Origin: Actinomycetales bacterium UBA1416
GTDB lineage: Bacteria > Actinomycetota > Actinomycetes > Actinomycetales > Actinomycetaceae
Direction: 5' to 3'
Assembly (NCBI GenBank): GCA_002304945.1
Contig: DBPQ01000070.1
Coordinates: 1 to 9,318 of the forward strand
Length of the DNA: 9,318 nt
The notes under the pieces were generated by a model. That model searched no databases. It was not told the origin of the DNA and saw only the letters and a program-made list of their open reading frames with translations. Within the stretch, counting starts at the first letter, position 1; each line of letters starts with the position of its first letter. The translations under genes and the position numbers were made by a program. Positions 6,430 to 9,318 of this stretch are shown piece by piece.

Positions 6430-7736
6430 GGGTGACCCCTTTCGTGGGAGGTGCCGGCGAGGCTCTCGGTTGCGGCGTCCGCCGGGAGTTTGGGTGCCCA
6501 GGGGCGGAACGGACGCCCCTCGGAGGTGAAGATGCGGGAGAAGAGCTCGTAGTACTCGAGCCGGAGGGCCTGGATCCCGGCGACGAGGGCCTCGAGGGCG
6601 AAGGTGAGGAGGTTCCCCACGAGGAAGAGGAGGACCGCGGCGATCGCGCGCCAGCCGGGGGCCCACAGGGCGGTGGTGCCGTCCCACACCACCATCAGCA
6701 GCGCGGCGTGGGTGAGGCCGAACGCCGCGAGGCGCATGAAGGAGACCACGTTGGAGCCGAGCCGGATCACGGTGTCCACCACCTCGATGACGGCCTGGGC
6801 CACGCCCGCGCCGCCACCGCCGGCGTCGATGTAGAACCCCACGAAGACGAGCCCGAGCGCCACCGCGGCGAGCACCACCGCCGCCAGGGTGAGCGGCCCG
6901 ATGTCCGCCACGATCCCCCAGACCAGCAGGCCCACCGCGAGGAACAGTGCCGAGCCGGCCACGCCGCTGCTCGCGTAGAGCGCGTACCCCCACCCACCCT
7001 CGCGGACCCGGTTGATCGTGCCGATCACGTAGGCGCCCGCCAGCAGCACGGCGCCGATCACCAGCGCGGCGATGAGGAGGGGGATCGGGTCCTCCAGCGG
7101 GTCCAGCCAGAGGACCGGGACGAGCCCGGTGGGGCCGAACGCCTCGCCGTACAGCAGGCCGAAGAACATCGCCAGCGCGCCGGCGCCCACCACGAACGCC
7201 CAGGTGCGACGGAGCGGTGCGAGCCGGGCGATGCGGCCGGACCGGAGCAGCAGCCCGGCGATGACGAGGAGGGCGCCGTGGCCGACGTCGCCGAACATCA
7301 TCCCGAACATCACCACGTACGCGATTCCCGCGAGCCGCGAGGGGTCGACGTCCGCGTACGGGACGGTGCCGTAGGTCTGCACGAGGCTGCGGGACAGGCG
7401 CGGGGTGCGCGTGGGGGCGAGGAGCGTGGGCGGCTGCACGCCGCGCGGCCGCTTCAGCGGGACGACGGCGGCGCCGAGGTCCCCCAGCCTCGTGGTGAGG
7501 GCGGGTAGCTCCCGTGCCGGCGCCCAGCCCACCCAGCCCACGACCGGGCCCGAGGTGACCGCGGCGTGGGCGGTGCGCTCCAGCTCCTCGGCGCCGTCGC
7601 CGGGGGTGTGCGGCAGGTCCAGCTCGACCGTGCCCGCCTCGGCCAGCGCAACCAGGACGGCGTCGCGGGAGGCGGCGGGGGCGACGATGCCGACCCGCCT
7701 CATCTGGACGGGGCTGAGGGTCTCACGCCACGGCAT
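6426..7736 (-). CDS. atpI: V/A-type ATPase membrane subunit I (a subunit), short-armed
   Basis: Subunit I holds the two ion half-channels against the K ring and anchors the peripheral stalk. The 436-aa product has a complete C-terminal membrane domain. LVQTYGTVPYADVDPS (118-133) leads into AYVVMFGMMFGDVGHG (139-154), several more hydrophobic helices, then SFMRLAAFGLTHAALL (332-347) with the essential Arg335, and LEALVAGIQALRLEYYELFS (381-400) with Glu382 and Arg392. The N-terminal cytosolic part is only about 130 residues, against roughly 300 in usual 600-660-aa members. The first lobe (MRRVGIVAP, 12-20) and VVGWVGWAP (65-73) are kept, but the long coiled-coil arms between them are almost gone. 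The ATG at 7736 has GAGG 6 nt upstream and overlaps gene C by 14 nt. An internal ATG at 7703 is less likely. Confidence 0.92.
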   Translation of the reverse strand: MPWRETLSPVQMRRVGIVAPAASRDAVLVALAEAGTVELDLPHTPGDGAEELERTAHAAVTSGPVVGWVGWAPARELPALTTRLGDLGAAVVPLKRPRGVQPPTLLAPTRTPRLSRSLVQTYGTVPYADVDPSRLAGIAYVVMFGMMFGDVGHGALLVIAGLLLRSGRIARLAPLRRTWAFVVGAGALAMFFGLLYGEAFGPTGLVPVLWLDPLEDPIPLLIAALVIGAVLLAGAYVIGTINRVREGGWGYALYASSGVAGSALFLAVGLLVWGIVADIGPLTLAAVVLAAVALGLVFVGFYIDAGGGGAGVAQAVIEVVDTVIRLGSNVVSFMRLAAFGLTHAALLMVVWDGTTALWAPGWRAIAAVLLFLVGNLLTFALEALVAGIQALRLEYYELFSRIFTSEGRPFRPWAPKLPADAATESLAGTSHERGHP

Positions 7737-8646
7737 CGAGCACCTCGCTTCCCCCCGCACCCGTGGCGGCCGCGGCGAGCGCGGCGCGGACACGCCAGGC
7801 GTCGACGGCGAGGACGGTGGCGCCGCCGAGGACGACGTCCGGGCCGGGCAGGGCGCCCCGGAGGAGGCGGAACGCGTCCGCCTCGACGGTGGCGTGTTGG
7901 CGGGCCTCGGCACGCCAGAGGTCCGAAGCATCGTCGATGCCGGCCAGGGCCGCGGCCGCCGGGCGCGGGAGGGCGGCCCGCAGTTCGGCGAGTGACGCGG
8001 CGCCGGCCCAGCGGTCGCCGAGGAGCGGGCGGGCGAGCTGCCGCAGCCGCGGGGACGGCGTGGCCGCGTCCACCAGGAGGAGGCGCGCGGCGAGGAGGCC
8101 GGCCTCCGCCTTCGCCCACGGGCGGGCCGTGACGGACTCGCCCGCGAGGCGGCCCAGCCGGGAGAGGGTCAGGAGGTCGCGAAGGGCGGACTGGTCGTCG
8201 ATCGCTCCCCACCGGGAAGCGCGGAGGACCTCGGCGAGGTCGTCCATCGCCCGGGCCTCCCGTGCGCGGGGCCACGCCGTGGCCAGCGCGCCGAGGTCGA
8301 GGTCCGCGGTGGGGCTGCCCGTGCCCTCGCGCAGCCGCTCGGCCAGTGCGAGCAGGTTCTCCGCCTCGTACTCCGCCGCCAGGGCGCGGGCGAGGGTGCT
8401 CCCGGAGGCGGGGATCCAGCCGCCCAGCACCCGCAGCTGCCAGAGCGTCGTCGCGCGCACGGCGTGCTCGGCGGGGGCGTCCTCACGCAGCGCTGCCAAC
8501 CGTGGGCCGTAGAGGGTGCCGGCGAGCAGGGCGAGCCCGGCAGCGAGGGTGGGCGCGCCGGCGACCTCGCGACAGCGGGCCGTTCCGGCGCGCCGCTGCG
8601 CCATGGACCGGGCACGGACGGAGGCAGCCACCCAGTCGGCGTTCAC
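7723..8646 (-). CDS. atpC: V/A-type ATPase subunit C (rotor socket, d-like)
   Basis: Subunit C sits on the K ring and receives the D/F shaft. The 307-aa product is almost wholly alpha-helical and Ala/Leu/Arg-rich, slightly shorter than typical members (about 320-350 aa). The segment YEAENLLALAERL (93-105) fits the conserved acid-plus-Asn helix of the family, and similar helical units recur, as expected for its threefold pseudo-symmetric fold. Overall conservation is weak, so the call leans partly on its place in the operon. The GTG at 8646 overlaps the upstream stop by 4 nt (GTGA). The frame stays open upstream to 8928, but that part is antisense-like shadow within the same-strand G/H gene. 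Its SD is weak, suggesting coupled translation. Confidence 0.85.
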   Translation of the reverse strand: MNADWVAASVRARSMAQRRAGTARCREVAGAPTLAAGLALLAGTLYGPRLAALREDAPAEHAVRATTLWQLRVLGGWIPASGSTLARALAAEYEAENLLALAERLREGTGSPTADLDLGALATAWPRAREARAMDDLAEVLRASRWGAIDDQSALRDLLTLSRLGRLAGESVTARPWAKAEAGLLAARLLLVDAATPSPRLRQLARPLLGDRWAGAASLAELRAALPRPAAAALAGIDDASDLWRAEARQHATVEADAFRLLRGALPGPDVVLGGATVLAVDAWRVRAALAAAATGAGGSEVLDAVA

Positions 8647-9071
8647 GGTTCGCCCAGGACGTCGGAGAGGAAGTGGCCGAGGACGGCGTCGGCGAGCGCG
8701 TCGACCCGGAGGGTACCGGTCCGGCGGGTCTCGGCGGCCGCGGCGGCAGCCGCTTCGAGGGTGGCGGCGTCGCGGGCGGTGGACTCCTTTAGGACGCGGG
8801 CGGCGGCGCGGGCCTGCTCGGCGCCGACGTCGGCCCGTACCCGGGCCCTGATGGCCGCCGCGCGCTCCCGGACGTGGACCAGGTGCGCGTCCGCCTCGTG
8901 GTGGGCGGCGGCGACGATCGTCTCGCACTCCGCGACCGCCGGGGCGAGCGCGGCGAAGATGGGGGCGAGTTCCGCGGCGGATCCCAGGTCATCGGACGCC
9001 TGCGCGCCGACGGTGGCGGCGCCCGGGGCACCCAGCGGGCGGAATCTCTCGAGGAAGTTCGTTCCTGCCAT
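8643..9071 (-). CDS. V/A-type ATPase peripheral-stalk subunit G/H-like coiled coil, first operon gene
   Basis: The 142-aa product has a Gly/Ala-rich N-terminal region (about 1-45) and a long charged helix (about 46-118) with heptad-like Ala/Arg/Glu spacing, including ECETIVAAAHHEADAHLVHVRERAAAI (48-74). It ends with a short amphipathic segment, RVDALADAVLGHFLSDVLGE. Subunits G/H of A/V-type ATPases are coiled coils of about 100-120 aa that pair with E, and the gene is usually first in the operon, as here. The N-terminal extension is longer than usual. There is no transmembrane segment, so it is not an F-type b subunit. The ATG at 9071 is preceded by GGGGTGA at 5 nt spacing. Function is assigned from coiled-coil character and context, because the family has little sequence signature. 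Confidence 0.75.
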   Translation of the reverse strand: MAGTNFLERFRPLGAPGAATVGAQASDDLGSAAELAPIFAALAPAVAECETIVAAAHHEADAHLVHVRERAAAIRARVRADVGAEQARAAARVLKESTARDAATLEAAAAAAAETRRTGTLRVDALADAVLGHFLSDVLGEP

Positions 9072-9108
9072 CGCGTCACCCCAGCCAGCTGGAAGCCACC
9101 CTGCTGTT

Positions 9109-9142
9109 CATCAAGTGTAGACCGGCGGGGTGGGCCCCACAT
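9109..9142 (-). promoter_or_regulatory. Candidate promoter of the V-ATPase operon
   Basis: On the minus strand TACACT (9119 to 9114) fits the actinobacterial -10 pattern TAnnnT. It would place the transcription start near 9107, about 36 nt before the ATG at 9071. The -35 position at 17 nt spacing (9142 to 9137) reads ATGTGG, a poor match. TTGATG directly follows the -10 but has no -10 of its own downstream. This is the best candidate in the 247-nt upstream region but is unproven. Confidence 0.4.
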
Positions 9143-9166
9143 GGCTCGTCACCAGCACAATCGCGT

Positions 9167-9180
9167 GGGAGAGCGCTCTC
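9167..9180. promoter_or_regulatory. Putative operator palindrome upstream of the ATPase operon
   Basis: GGGAGAGCGCTCTC contains the perfect 12-bp palindrome GAGAGCGCTCTC (9169-9180). It lies about 50 bp upstream of the candidate -10 element and matches 13 of 14 bases of the element at 17-30. Its centre, GAGCGCTC, is the core seen in several LacI-family operators (family knowledge). Whether it controls the ATPase operon or a gene to the right of the window is open. Confidence 0.45.
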
Positions 9181-9223
9181 TGAGATTGAGAGGCTGTCCC
9201 CGTGCGGCGCAGGGTCACCGCGC

Positions 9224-9237
9224 GCTCAGGCCTGAGC
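9224..9237. other. 14-bp perfect palindrome
   Basis: GCTCAGGCCTGAGC reads identically on both strands, with no spacer. It lies between the operator-like palindrome and the tandem repeat upstream of the ATPase operon. It is too compact for a terminator hairpin and is more likely a dimeric protein-binding site, if functional. Confidence 0.5.
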
Positions 9238-9243
9238 TCATAT

Positions 9244-9318
9244 CCGCCCGGCAAATGGAGCCTCCCTGCACAACCTGGCCCGCAGCCGCCCCGAAAATGG
9301 AGCCTCCCTGCACAACCT
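9244..9318. repeat. 42-bp-period tandem repeat running off the window edge
   Basis: Two 33-nt copies (9244-9276 and 9286-9318) differ at only two positions. The last 24 nt of each, beginning AAATGGAGCCTCCCTGCACA, are identical. The period is 42 bp, and the second copy ends exactly at the window edge, so more copies may follow. The period is a multiple of three, so frames on both strands stay open through it. It could be an intergenic repeat family, or the end of a neighbouring repeat-containing gene. The unique spacer of 9 nt is too short for a CRISPR array. Confidence 0.75.

Noticed and set aside
7737..7931. Extended start for subunit I
   Set aside because: The extra 65 residues are Ser/Pro/Arg shadow sequence inside gene C, and homology to subunit I begins after 7736.
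8647..8928. Extended start for subunit C
   Set aside because: The extra residues are Arg/Pro-rich shadow sequence inside the G/H gene. The GTG at 8646 gives the standard overlap.
9141..9318. Plus-strand open frame from ATG 9141 to the window edge
   Set aside because: Open for 59 codons and in phase with the 42-bp repeat, but it has only a weak SD, Arg-rich composition and overlap with the candidate promoter. It is not supportable as a gene without sequence beyond the edge.
9244..9318. CRISPR array
   Set aside because: The spacing between copies is only 9 nt, and there are no cas genes.

Overview
The window comes from a high-GC genome with strong G/C bias at third codon positions, frequent GTG starts and GGAGG-type ribosome binding sites. 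This looks like an actinobacterium. A genus cannot be assigned from the sequence alone, and Micrococcales-like is only a guess.

Layout, left to right. Positions 1-282 are a leader rich in GAGAG/CTCTC inverted repeats. They precede a plus-strand gene (283-846) for a small secreted acidic protein with a Gly/Asn-rich tail. A short convergent intergenic region (847-972) holds a direct repeat and a strong GC hairpin, which probably terminates transcription from both sides. Everything from 973 to 9071 is one minus-strand gene block encoding a complete V/A-type (rotary) ATPase. In transcription order the genes are: peripheral-stalk subunit G/H, C, membrane subunit I, proteolipid K, F, E, catalytic A, non-catalytic B, rotor subunit D, and a universal stress protein (USP) as the last gene. 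Positions 9072-9318 are the upstream region, with a candidate promoter, two perfect palindromes and a 42-bp-period tandem repeat that runs off the window edge.

How it works together. A3B3 is the ATP-hydrolysing or ATP-synthesising head. D and F form the central shaft, C is the socket on the K ring, I carries the ion half-channels, and E with G/H is the peripheral stalk. Seven of the nine gene junctions are exact 4-nt stop/start overlaps (ATGA or GTGA), one is a 14-nt overlap and one a 2-nt gap. The block is therefore almost certainly one translationally coupled operon, and the USP gene is coupled in the same way.

The most unusual points are: a compact enzyme (subunit I lacks most of its cytosolic arm, subunit F stops where its C-terminal helix should begin, and K has an extra N-terminal hairpin); the shuffled order G-C-I-K-F-E-A-B-D; a USP with a degenerate ATP-binding motif coupled to subunit D; and a nearly identical LacI-operator-like palindrome upstream of both the ATPase operon and the secreted-protein gene. 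I see no mobile element, CRISPR array, tRNA or rRNA.
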